Shown here piece by piece: positions 1 to 5,837 of a stretch of DNA of 22,565 bases; positions within the stretch are counted from its first letter, which is position 1, and every line of letters begins with the position of its first letter. Below the pieces are notes generated by a model. It saw nothing but the letters and a program-made list of their open reading frames with translations, searched no databases and had not been told where the DNA came from. Both the position numbers and the translations under genes were made by a program. Source of the stretch: a virus; IMG/VR virus record IMGVR_UViG_3300011114_000391, positions 1 through 22,565 of that record; one strand, given 5' to 3'.

Positions 1-132
1 GAACCGGGTATGAGGGGCATCGGGTTGCGAATGTGCGCTGGTTTCCGCCATCACGGGGAGGTTGTTCCCTAGCCCAAGCGTTTTTTCCTCTTGCTTGAGT
101 AGCCAGTCTCTGATCCATCTGCGAATGTTCAT
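1..132 (-). CDS. Hypothetical protein, N-terminal part (runs off window)
   Basis: The frame opens with ATG at 132 and stays open to the window edge, giving 44 residues beginning MNIRRWIRDWLLKQEEK. The ATG overlaps the TGA of the gene before it (ATGA), as at most junctions in this operon, which supports the start. The visible part has a basic, Trp-containing amphipathic N-terminus, then a Ser/His/Pro-rich stretch. No family is recognised, and function cannot be judged from the fragment. It is the last visible gene of the P1 operon. Confidence 0.55.
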   Translation of the reverse strand, partial: MNIRRWIRDWLLKQEEKTLGLGNNLPVMAETSAHSQPDAPHTRF

Positions 133-344
133 CGCTTCATCTCCCGAATAAACGTAGCAAAGCTGTTGATGGTGTCCTGCCCAAACGGAATGGTGAACTC
201 CTCCAACGCTTTCGCTACCTCCTCAATGATTTCGTTGCGATACACGTCTAGCTCTTTGTCTAGCCGTACCATAACCTCCTTAACTTCTTTGCGTCCCAAT
301 TTGTGCTCCAATTCTTCAAAGGCTTCGTCTTCGGCAGTCTTCAT
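129..344 (-). CDS. Small charged helical hypothetical protein
   Basis: This 71-aa protein begins MKTAEDEAFEELEHKLG. It is rich in Glu, Lys and Arg and predicted mostly helical, with VMVRLDKELDVYRNEIIEEVAKALEEF looking like an amphipathic or coiled-coil helix split here by eye. The ATG at 344 is preferred over the one at 356: GGAG lies 6 nt upstream and the ATG overlaps the TGA of the preceding gene in an ATGA. No family is recognised. Its neighbour at 341-511 resembles a ribbon-helix-helix protein, so a regulator-partner pair is conceivable but unsupported. Confidence 0.6.
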   Translation of the reverse strand: MKTAEDEAFEELEHKLGRKEVKEVMVRLDKELDVYRNEIIEEVAKALEEFTIPFGQDTINSFATFIREMKR

Positions 345-511
345 TTTTTTCTCCATTCTGTCTTTGGTCGTTGATTGTGTTTGCGGTAGTAGTTGATCAA
401 GTAGTCCACAAGCTGAACGTAGCTGTACTCAATGCCATGCTCCTCGTGTAGCTGCTTCTTAATCGCGTCTATGTTCGCACTGATGGTCAATGTGATTCGT
501 TTGGTCTTCAC
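341..511 (-). CDS. Small ribbon-helix-helix-like protein (GTG start)
   Basis: A 56-aa reading frame starts with GTG at 511. GAGGGAG lies 6 nt upstream, and the GTG overlaps the TGA of the secreted-protein gene as GTGA. It ends in an ATGA overlap with the next gene. The N-terminus KTKRITLTIS reads as a beta strand followed by helix NIDAIKKQLHEEHG and a second helix YVQLVDYLINYYRKH, the order of an Arc/MetJ-type ribbon-helix-helix DNA-binding domain. The family call is from pattern only. It could be a transcriptional regulator, including a candidate binder of the 13-bp palindromes. Confidence 0.65.
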   Translation of the reverse strand: MKTKRITLTISANIDAIKKQLHEEHGIEYSYVQLVDYLINYYRKHNQRPKTEWRKK

Positions 512-834
512 AACGCACTCCCTCGTTTAGCGCATGGCCAGACAGCCTTGAGCACTCTGTTGACGATCGTATCCCCAGTCAGGTGCCGCTCGGCTGGTGT
601 GTTGTCCAGGTAGTTCTTTACCATGTCGTTGATCTGCCCTGCGGTTACGTTGTTAGGCGCACAATGGATGACGTTCCTACCCATGTCGAATACCCCGACC
701 ACGTACCCCATGGCGTGCATGCGGTCGTAAACATCGCCAGTCATATCTTTCAGCAACTTGTTGCCGTCTGCAAACTCTGCGTGGGCTACACTTATCGATG
801 CAGTGGCTAACAATGTTAGTGCAAGGCGTTTCAT
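508..834 (-). CDS. Secreted Rap1a/Tai-like protein
   Basis: This 108-aa protein has a clear Sec signal peptide (MKRLALTLLATASISVAHA, cleavage near residue 19). The mature domain carries YVVGVFDMGR, C58-A-P with NNVTAGQINDMVKNYL, and a terminal WPC (C101). This pattern resembles the Rap1a/Tai family of periplasmic type VI immunity proteins and their phage relatives; the two cysteines probably form a disulphide. The start overlaps the upstream TGA (ATGA) and it ends in a GTGA overlap. A perfect 13-bp palindrome lies inside the signal-peptide codons at 807-819. Family assignment is from motif memory; a role in envelope protection or immunity is inference. Confidence 0.7.
   Translation of the reverse strand: MKRLALTLLATASISVAHAEFADGNKLLKDMTGDVYDRMHAMGYVVGVFDMGRNVIHCAPNNVTAGQINDMVKNYLDNTPAERHLTGDTIVNRVLKAVWPCAKRGSAL
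807..819. repeat. 13-bp palindrome, perfect, in CDS
   Basis: CTAACAATGTTAG within the signal-peptide codons of the Rap1a/Tai-like gene. Confidence 0.9.
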
Positions 835-1025
835 CTCACACCTCCCAAACTACGAACCCAGGCAGGCTCGGGGTCTTTGACCACGGGCGGGGTCATCTTC
901 TCGCTCGGCGGGGTCCATCCGTACTTGCGCCATGTTGCTTGTACGTCAGCACCGGATGTCCACTTGTAGTCGGGGTGGCCGACGGGAATCCACGGCATGG
1001 TCAGTTTTGCAGTACTCTCACTCAT
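831..1025 (-). CDS. Small hypothetical protein
   Basis: This 64-aa protein (MSESTAKLTMPWIPVGHPDY...) is rich in Pro and Trp, with the segment TWRKYGWTPPSEK in the middle. It has no signal peptide or membrane segment. Its ATG at 1025 overlaps the end of the gene before it by 8 nt, and its TGA overlaps the ATG of the secreted protein. Translation is therefore probably coupled through the whole run. The Trp/Pro content suggests a short extended peptide domain; no family is recognised. Confidence 0.65.
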   Translation of the reverse strand: MSESTAKLTMPWIPVGHPDYKWTSGADVQATWRKYGWTPPSEKMTPPVVKDPEPAWVRSLGGVR

Positions 1026-1860
1026 CTTTGTTCTCCTCGGGCATTATCACGAACGTCGTATCACTAACCTTGAACCCGCAGCCAGTGATGTATTGCTTCT
1101 CGTCTACTAACTTCAGCATGCCTAGCTTTGGTTTCATGAACTCGGGTAGAGTCGCGTCGGTGTACCTAACAATGTTACTCCCTGACTTGACATTGTACAC
1201 TGAATCTTTTTGTGTGACCACAAACGCCTTGAGATTCGCTAGTGCGCTCTCAATTTCTGTCATGCGTTCATACTCTTGATGCATCATGTCCTTATCTACG
1301 ATATGCTCGGCGGCCTTTGGGTTATGGGTAAGTGCGTACTCTAAGAATAGGTTGCGCCCGGCCCCATTGACAAACTCCACCGCCGCCTTGTCCACATGGC
1401 TCTTGAGATGCGAGTACTCGTACCACTTCTTCTGTCGGCAGTCGTGCATCGCTTCCCCGGCTTCCTTCTCTGCCTTGTCCATGATCTCGGCAACAGTCTG
1501 ACTGCTGAACGTCTTTTTGATCTTGGATATGGCCTTGCTCACATCGGCGGTTGAGTAATAACTACGCCGCTCCATCTGCTTGTCGATACGCTCGTTACCC
1601 ACAAGGTACTTGTCCTCTCGACCCACATACCCACGCCGCACATAGCCCAGCACCTCCCCGTCTTTGAGTATGTTGATAGTCCTAAACATGTCGTGGCCAC
1701 GCCATTGCTGTCCGGTCACCTGAAACGTCCACAGCGGCTTGTCTACCATGAACGTATCCAGAATCGGTTTCAACTTCGGGTCGAGCTTCATCTCATCGGG
1801 CAAGTCTTTACCCGTCACCTCGACTCGGTTGTTGTTCTCGTATCCAATCAGCTTCGTCAT
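1018..1860 (-). CDS. Phage hypothetical protein, about 280 aa
   Basis: This 280-aa soluble protein follows the DUF3150-like gene. The junction reads TAAGGAGTAAATGATG, so the previous stop is fused to the Shine-Dalgarno. The second ATG (1860) has the better 6-nt spacing, but 1863 is possible. Visible parts are an N-terminal beta-rich region (WTFQVTGQQWRGHDMFRTI, then VLGYVRRGYVGREDKYLV), a helical middle (AEIMDKAEKEAGEAMHD) and a beta C-terminus. No catalytic motif is obvious. Its place after the VWA and DUF3150-like genes suggests it belongs to the same AAA+/VWA module. It contains a one-mismatch palindrome at 1166-1178. Confidence 0.8.
   Translation of the reverse strand: MTKLIGYENNNRVEVTGKDLPDEMKLDPKLKPILDTFMVDKPLWTFQVTGQQWRGHDMFRTINILKDGEVLGYVRRGYVGREDKYLVGNERIDKQMERRSYYSTADVSKAISKIKKTFSSQTVAEIMDKAEKEAGEAMHDCRQKKWYEYSHLKSHVDKAAVEFVNGAGRNLFLEYALTHNPKAAEHIVDKDMMHQEYERMTEIESALANLKAFVVTQKDSVYNVKSGSNIVRYTDATLPEFMKPKLGMLKLVDEKQYITGCGFKVSDTTFVIMPEENKDE
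1166..1178. repeat. 13-bp palindrome, one mismatch, in CDS
   Basis: CTAACAATGTTAC in the codons for SNIVRYT of the gene at 1018-1860. Confidence 0.75.
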
Positions 1861-1870
1861 CATTTACTCC

Positions 1871-2725
1871 TTACCACTCAAACTTCTTCAGAATTTCATC
1901 GACTTTGGACTTCACTTCTGACCGATAGTGCTTGTCCTCTTTGATACCCTCCATGGTCACCCCTAACATTGTTAGTTCTAATTGCTTACGCGCCTCCTCC
2001 AGCTTGGGATCATTGGTCACGTTCAGCTTGGTCAACAGGCCACACAGCTCCAGCGGGTTGCTGATAAGTGTGTCGTGGTAACGCTTCTTCTCGTCATCTC
2101 CCACTGCGTCAGTCAACTTCTTCGAGATTGTGGATAGCTCAGCATGGAGACGTTCCCACGGCTCGCGGACCGCCTCGGCCAATTTTTCTTTTTGCTGAAC
2201 TTCAAACGACTGCACCAGTTCCTGCATGTCCTCGGCAGGTACATCTAAGCGGAAGTCGCCCGCTTCGGGTACGGGCTTAACAGTACGTCGGAACCCAAAC
2301 TTCAGCTTGACCTCCTCGATGTCCGGGTAGTCCTCGGCCTTGTACAGCTTGCCCAGGTTGACCTGCGACTCCTGCACCAAGCGGGGGTACTCATTAAAGA
2401 ATGTGTCGCACATCTGCTCAAACTGTTGCTCATACGCATTCATGGTTTGCTTGTACTCCATGAATAACTTGGTCGGCAGTAACCGCTCACCCTTGTCCGC
2501 CCAGGGTAACGTATGCTGACTATGGTACAAGCGCGCACGCGCAGCCAACTTCTCGATGTCTTTACGCAGGCTCGTACCGGCAAAAAGATTCTTCTTGGTC
2601 TGCGATGCGTCACGCACTGCTGATGCGTTCGTATTGACTAGATCGGTTGTCTCCCGGTCGACCTTCGACGCAGGCCACACGCTGATGTTCAACTCCACTA
2701 ACACTGCTGATGCACTGATACTCAT
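1871..2725 (-). CDS. DUF3150-like protein of the AAA+/VWA module
   Basis: This 284-aa, mostly alpha-helical protein begins MSISASAVLVELNISVW. It has the conserved-looking KVDRETTDLVN near residue 22 and ARARLYHSQHTLPW near residue 63. From memory this pattern matches DUF3150, a phage/bacterial family that occurs beside MoxR-type ATPases and VWA proteins; no function is established. The start is well defined by AAGGAG-TAAATC-ATG, the same ribosome-binding cassette used by the scaffold gene in the late arm. A perfect palindrome lies within the coding sequence at 1963-1975. Confidence in the gene is high, in the family name moderate. Confidence 0.8.
   Translation of the reverse strand: MSISASAVLVELNISVWPASKVDRETTDLVNTNASAVRDASQTKKNLFAGTSLRKDIEKLAARARLYHSQHTLPWADKGERLLPTKLFMEYKQTMNAYEQQFEQMCDTFFNEYPRLVQESQVNLGKLYKAEDYPDIEEVKLKFGFRRTVKPVPEAGDFRLDVPAEDMQELVQSFEVQQKEKLAEAVREPWERLHAELSTISKKLTDAVGDDEKKRYHDTLISNPLELCGLLTKLNVTNDPKLEEARKQLELTMLGVTMEGIKEDKHYRSEVKSKVDEILKKFEW
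1963..1975. repeat. 13-bp palindrome, perfect, in CDS
   Basis: CTAACATTGTTAG in the C-terminal part of the DUF3150-like gene, encoding LTMLG. Confidence 0.9.
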
Positions 2726-2728
2726 GAT

Positions 2729-2908
2729 TTACTCCTTGGTTTTAACTTCTTCGATTGACTCAACTTCCCAGCTTGCATACGCCGAATCACCTTGGCCCTC
2801 AACTTCACGAAACGCCAACGCTTCCGCTTCCTCCACTGTCTCAGCCTCGACAGTGAACGTGACGTAACTCGTCCGTTGCAACTCCACCTCGTAGGTTTTC
2901 TTGTTCAT
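2729..2908 (-). CDS. Small beta-alpha protein, DpnD/PcfM-like pattern
   Basis: A 59-aa acidic protein starts with ATG at 2908, overlapping the upstream TGA as ATGA, and ends just before the Shine-Dalgarno of the DUF3150-like gene. The segment YEVELQRTSYVTFTVEAET, then VEEAEALAFR, is a two-strand plus helix motif. It recalls small phage/plasmid proteins of the DpnD/PcfM type, where a strand ending in VEAET leads into a helix. The match is a pattern only. It shares this strand-plus-helix plan with several other small proteins of this operon. Confidence 0.7.
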   Translation of the reverse strand: MNKKTYEVELQRTSYVTFTVEAETVEEAEALAFREVEGQGDSAYASWEVESIEEVKTKE

Positions 2909-3114
2909 GATTCATTCTCCATTAAAAGTTTCAAAAATCCGATCGCTGTTTTGCGCTCGTCTACCCACTCCGTGATGACATCAAAGTCATCGTCGTCAAA
3001 TGGCCTTTTCTTCTTAACGACCGCCCACTTACCTGCAAGGTTTAGCAGGCCATACGTGGTGCTCCACCACTTGGGGTCGCATATCCACTCCACTTCAGGT
3101 TTTAGCTTCGCCAT
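2905..3114 (-). CDS. Small hypothetical protein
   Basis: This 69-aa protein (MAKLKPEVEWICDPKWW...) is basic and Trp-rich at the N-terminus, acidic in the middle (KKKRPFDDDDFDVITEW) and ends in a short helix. The ATG at 3114 overlaps the last two bases of the palindrome variant at 3113-3125, and the upstream gene's TAA stop lies in the same motif. A Shine-Dalgarno (GGAGAAGGG) precedes the motif. Longer in-frame starts would run back into the upstream gene and are rejected. No family is recognised. Confidence 0.7.
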   Translation of the reverse strand: MAKLKPEVEWICDPKWWSTTYGLLNLAGKWAVVKKKRPFDDDDFDVITEWVDERKTAIGFLKLLMENES

Positions 3115-3125
3115 AACATTGTTAG
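3113..3125. repeat. 13-bp palindrome, one mismatch, gene junction
   Basis: ATAACATTGTTAG. The minus-strand TAA is the stop of 3122-3373, and the next start ATG (3114) overlaps the motif's end. Confidence 0.85.
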
Positions 3126-3373
3126 CCCTTCTCCGGTTTCCCGGCCAGCTTCGCCATCTGATACATCTCATCAGTGATGATCTTCATGTTGTAGCTCTTG
3201 TCGTTCGGATACACGTGATACGTGTATTCCTCGGTGATGCCCTTCGCAGTACGCTCGTCACGCGACCAGTACTTGTCCTCATACACCTCTGACTTCTCAA
3301 GTAGCTCGACCATCTTGAGCGCGGATTCCCTCGGCATGATTACTTTCTGCCAGCCTAAGTCAATGACAACCAT
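3122..3373 (-). CDS. Small hypothetical protein
   Basis: This 83-aa protein (MVVIDLGWQKVIMPRESALK...) has strand-helix-strand content: a Lys/Glu helix (KMVELLEKSEVYEDKYW), a strand EYTYHVYPND and a final helix ITDEMYQMAKLAG. The start at 3373 is set by GAGAGGA 6 nt upstream, directly after the VWA gene's TGA; longer in-frame starts lie inside the VWA gene. Its TAA stop falls inside a palindrome. The closing strand plus T-D-x-x-x-x-x-A-K-L helix resembles other small proteins between 3.1 and 5.8 kb. Confidence 0.7.
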   Translation of the reverse strand: MVVIDLGWQKVIMPRESALKMVELLEKSEVYEDKYWSRDERTAKGITEEYTYHVYPNDKSYNMKIITDEMYQMAKLAGKPEKG

Positions 3374-3383
3374 GTGATTCCTC

Positions 3384-4595
3384 TCAGTCTTTGATATGTA
3401 TAGTCTTACCATTCGGGGCCGTAACTTCGTTACCGCCAGTGATGCACCAAAGTACAGGGCGAGTCCAATCGCCACCCCAGTCACTACCGACATACCCGTC
3501 TGTAAGAATGATGATGCACTCGGGGTCAATCTTCTTCTCCTTCAGGTACTCAGTGATACAGCTCGGGCTCGTACCACCACCGCCTCGTGGCTTAGTGGAT
3601 TGCACAATATCCCTAACATTGTTAGCCTCGTAGGTCTCATGTCCTGCAACCTCGCAGTCCCAGTACAGCAGGTCAACCTTCTCGGGGTTCACGTCCTCGG
3701 CGATGCACTTCACCTCGGATAAGAACTCCGCCAACTCTGGCCCACCGATGGAACCCGATGTGTCGATTGCTACTACGATGTGACCTACCTTCTCACCGAT
3801 CAAGCTCGGCATGTACATGCCTGTGGATAAGAACCTACGGTTAACCCTGCGCCATGAGCTCGTATCATTGGCACGGCATGCTGACTTCACGAACTCACGC
3901 AACACCTCGCGCCAGTCCACCTTGGGTGCCATCAATTCATCCAGCTCACGGTTGAGTCCACCTGCGCCCTTACCTGCAAGTTTCTGGTGCGCCATCTGAC
4001 CTTGACGGATCGCTTGGTCGATCTCTTTGAGTAGTTGTTTCTTCTCCTCCTCGCTCATCCCCTGCGCATCAGCCCAGTCATGGAAGTCCATCCCATCCTC
4101 GCCGTCTCCGCCGCTCCCGTCATCCTCCTCTTTGAGAATGTCGAACACTTGCTTGGTGTTCATGCCACGGAACCGCTCGTCGATCAAGCCCATCGGGTCG
4201 CCCCGCTTCTTACCAATCTCGGGCATGTCCTTGTCCCACTTGGGCATCTGGATTAGCTTGCCCTCGGGGTCCATGTCTTTCAGCATCAGGTTAATAACGT
4301 AGTCGCAAGCTGCATTGGCCAGGTGATGGCTCTCGTCGTGCAGTTTCTTCCACGTACTCAGGTGTCGATACATCTTGTGCGATGCCTCGTGTGCCACCAC
4401 GAAATTCAACTCCTGATCTTTGAGTCGGGCTACGAACTCACGCCCGTACCGCTCGTCTCGACCATTGGTCGCCGCAGTGGGGATGTCATCGTCCACTCGG
4501 GTCTTGCCTACCATGAGCACGCCAGACAGTAGCGCGAACTTCGGGCTACGCATCAGGCTGATCTTGGCCTTCTGTACTTTACGTTCCTCTAACAT
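3384..4595 (-). CDS. DUF2201-type protein: HExxH metallopeptidase-like plus VWA domain
   Basis: This 403-aa protein has an N-terminal metallopeptidase-like domain with HEASH at residues 69-73, a further His at 78 and NAACDYVIN near 95. An acidic Gly-rich linker follows (about 155-170). The C-terminal von Willebrand A domain carries the metal site D278-T-S-G-S282, T342 and T-D-G at 365-367. This is the DUF2201 arrangement; such proteins work with MoxR-type AAA+ ATPases, here at 5834-6898. All MIDAS residues look intact. The ATG lies inside a perfect palindrome 6 nt after AAAGGA. Substrate and biological role are unknown. Confidence 0.88.
   Translation of the reverse strand: MLEERKVQKAKISLMRSPKFALLSGVLMVGKTRVDDDIPTAATNGRDERYGREFVARLKDQELNFVVAHEASHKMYRHLSTWKKLHDESHHLANAACDYVINLMLKDMDPEGKLIQMPKWDKDMPEIGKKRGDPMGLIDERFRGMNTKQVFDILKEEDDGSGGDGEDGMDFHDWADAQGMSEEEKKQLLKEIDQAIRQGQMAHQKLAGKGAGGLNRELDELMAPKVDWREVLREFVKSACRANDTSSWRRVNRRFLSTGMYMPSLIGEKVGHIVVAIDTSGSIGGPELAEFLSEVKCIAEDVNPEKVDLLYWDCEVAGHETYEANNVRDIVQSTKPRGGGGTSPSCITEYLKEKKIDPECIIILTDGYVGSDWGGDWTRPVLWCITGGNEVTAPNGKTIHIKD
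3613..3625. repeat. 13-bp palindrome, perfect, in CDS
   Basis: CTAACATTGTTAG in the VWA domain codons for EANNVRD. Confidence 0.9.
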
Positions 4596-4601
4596 TGTTA
4601 G
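4589..4601. repeat. 13-bp palindrome, perfect, stop/start junction
   Basis: Its TAA ends 4598-4789 and its ATG starts the VWA gene; AAAGGA precedes it. Confidence 0.92.
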
Positions 4602-4789
4602 TCCTTTCTTTCCATCAACTTGTTAAGCCCACGTGCGTATTTCCACGCACTATCAAGTTTGCTTTTGGTTGCAACCTTCTTGCCTTGGTGTATCACCTCG
4701 TACCGGATGATTTTTTTACCCACTTGTCTCACCCACGCAGGGTCGTACCTGTACTCCCTACCATCATCGTCAGTTGTGACATACGTCAT
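4598..4789 (-). CDS. Small basic hypothetical protein
   Basis: This 63-aa protein (MTYVTTDDDGREYRYDPAWV...) has beta strands (KKIIRYEVIHQGKKVATKS) and a final helix KLDSAWKYARGLNKLM. A G-rich stretch after AAG precedes the ATG. Its TAA stop is the TAA of the palindrome at 4589-4601, whose ATG starts the VWA gene, so the two are separated by two bases. The strand-plus-helix ending groups it with the other small proteins of this region. No family name is known to me. Confidence 0.7.
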   Translation of the reverse strand: MTYVTTDDDGREYRYDPAWVRQVGKKIIRYEVIHQGKKVATKSKLDSAWKYARGLNKLMERKD

Positions 4790-4799
4790 ACCACCCCCC

Positions 4800-4991
4800 T
4801 TAAACTAAATACGGACTGTCTTCGCCGTCTGCGTTATACATACGACTGAATACATCGCACATATACCTAGCTGTGTGCCTTGTGTATGCTTTGTGTAGCA
4901 CCTTCCCATGCGGGGTCTCCCGAGTCTGGTAGATGGTCTCAAATGCTTTTCGCAGTTTTATCTTTCGCCGCTTTCGCATCTGCTTCTGCAT
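4800..4991 (-). CDS. Very basic small protein
   Basis: This 63-aa protein starts MQKQMRKRRKIKLRKAF and is strongly basic in its first 20 residues, which suggests nucleic-acid binding. The rest (YQTRETPHGKVLHKAYTRH) is also basic, with an acidic end. The start at 4991 has GGAGGAG about 4 nt upstream; the longer in-frame start at 5024 is less likely. It overlaps the gene at 4939-5160 by 53 nt in another frame, unusual here, so one of the two boundaries may be wrong. Confidence 0.55.
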   Translation of the reverse strand: MQKQMRKRRKIKLRKAFETIYQTRETPHGKVLHKAYTRHTARYMCDVFSRMYNADGEDSPYLV

Positions 4992-5160
4992 AGTGCTCCT
5001 CCTGTGTGTTAAGTAACTTCGCAATAGCTAGCGCCGTCTCCTGATCTGGATACGTTGCAACCGTCATGTTGTCGAACTTTGACCAGTCAACTACATCCCA
5101 CCCGGTGATGCGCAACTCTCCACCCTCAACGGATGTTCTCCATCTGATTGAATACCTCAT
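4939..5160 (-). CDS. Small beta-rich plus helix protein
   Basis: This 73-aa protein opens with a beta-rich half (MRYSIRWRTSVEGGELRITGW) and continues with TVATYPDQETALAIAKLLN, a T-x-x-x-x-x-x-A helix. The tail is rich in Ala and Lys and may be disordered. Its ATG overlaps the TGA of the preceding gene as ATGA. The plan matches the proteins at 5157-5423, 5426-5659 and 5643-5837, which suggests a divergent paralogous series. Function is unknown. Confidence 0.65.
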   Translation of the reverse strand: MRYSIRWRTSVEGGELRITGWDVVDWSKFDNMTVATYPDQETALAIAKLLNTQEEHYAEADAKAAKDKTAKSI

Positions 5161-5423
5161 TGCTTGGCCTCACTGATTAACATGGTCAGCATCAGCTCGG
5201 CATGCTTGGGGTCGGTCGTCTCAAACAGTACGTGACGGGCTCGGTCGCTGTCCCACCTCACCACTACGCACCGATACTCAACGCCTCCACCAAACATGCT
5301 CCGCTCCATGATCAACTGATACTGGATGGTGTACTTCTGCAAGAACTTGTGAGCATTGATCACAAGCTCCCACTCGTCGGGGATGTCCTTCCAAAATTTG
5401 TGACTGAATGGCGCCCATAACAT
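5157..5423 (-). CDS. Small protein starting inside a palindrome
   Basis: This 88-aa protein begins MLWAPFSHKFWKDIPDEWEL. A helix is followed by strands YTIQYQLIMERS and YRCVVVRWDS, then the helix TDPKHAELMLTMLISEA. The ATG at 5423 is the ATG of the motif at 5417-5429, with GAAGGA 6 nt upstream, and the TAA of the preceding gene lies in the same motif. Its second half follows the strand-plus-helix plan of its neighbours. Function is unknown. Confidence 0.7.
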   Translation of the reverse strand: MLWAPFSHKFWKDIPDEWELVINAHKFLQKYTIQYQLIMERSMFGGGVEYRCVVVRWDSDRARHVLFETTDPKHAELMLTMLISEAKQ

Positions 5424-5429
5424 TGTTAG
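5417..5429. repeat. 13-bp palindrome, one mismatch, stop/start junction
   Basis: Its TAA ends 5426-5659 and its ATG starts 5157-5423; GAAGGA precedes it. Confidence 0.88.
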
Positions 5430-5659
5430 TCCTTCGTCGGTAGTACCAAGTTGATGTAGTTGTTCAGCTCGTCCAAGCTCTCGGTCTCGTAGATGATGGG
5501 GTAGCCCCCTTCGTCGTCCATTCGGTGCAGGGTATACGTACGCACTCCTGTCTTGTCATCCTTGAACGCCCCCGCCGCATACCCGGCTCGGTTCAAGGCA
5601 AGAGTTGTCTGGTTTGACTCCAGCCACACACCATCCTCAAACTCAACGCTCCACTTCAT
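5426..5659 (-). CDS. Small beta-rich plus helix protein
   Basis: This 77-aa protein reads MKWSVEFEDGVWLESNQTTL and continues with strands around VRTYTLHRMDD and YPIIYETES, then the helix SLDELNNYINLVL. The ATG at 5659 is 14 nt inside the end of the preceding gene, with GAAG upstream as a weak ribosome-binding site. Its TAA is the palindrome's stop codon. It belongs to the apparent paralogous series between 4.6 and 5.8 kb. No enzyme motif is present. Confidence 0.68.
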   Translation of the reverse strand: MKWSVEFEDGVWLESNQTTLALNRAGYAAGAFKDDKTGVRTYTLHRMDDEGGYPIIYETESLDELNNYINLVLPTKD

Positions 5660-5837
5660 CTTCGTGCTCCGTTTGCTTGTTGTAAAAGTCGGCTAGGCGA
5701 TGGGCTTCGTGCATGTCAGTGTGCTCAGAGACGACGTTGCCGTCGCCCCAACTTTTACCAATGACTATCTGATAGACAAACGGGCGCACAAAGTACATCC
5801 CCCCCTTCTTCATACGCACCCAGGCCCAACGCTTCAC
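5643..5837 (-). CDS. Small beta-rich plus helix protein (GTG start)
   Basis: This 64-aa basic protein (initiator, then KRWAWVRMKKGGMYFVRPF) has strands followed by HTDMHEAHRLADFYNK, the same helix seen in its neighbours. It starts with GTG at 5837, overlapping the ATPase gene's TGA as GTGA, so its translation is likely coupled to the ATPase. No internal Shine-Dalgarno is obvious. Function is unknown; adjacency to the AAA+ gene makes an adaptor or substrate role conceivable, as pure inference. Confidence 0.65.
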   Translation of the reverse strand: MKRWAWVRMKKGGMYFVRPFVYQIVIGKSWGDGNVVSEHTDMHEAHRLADFYNKQTEHEDEVER

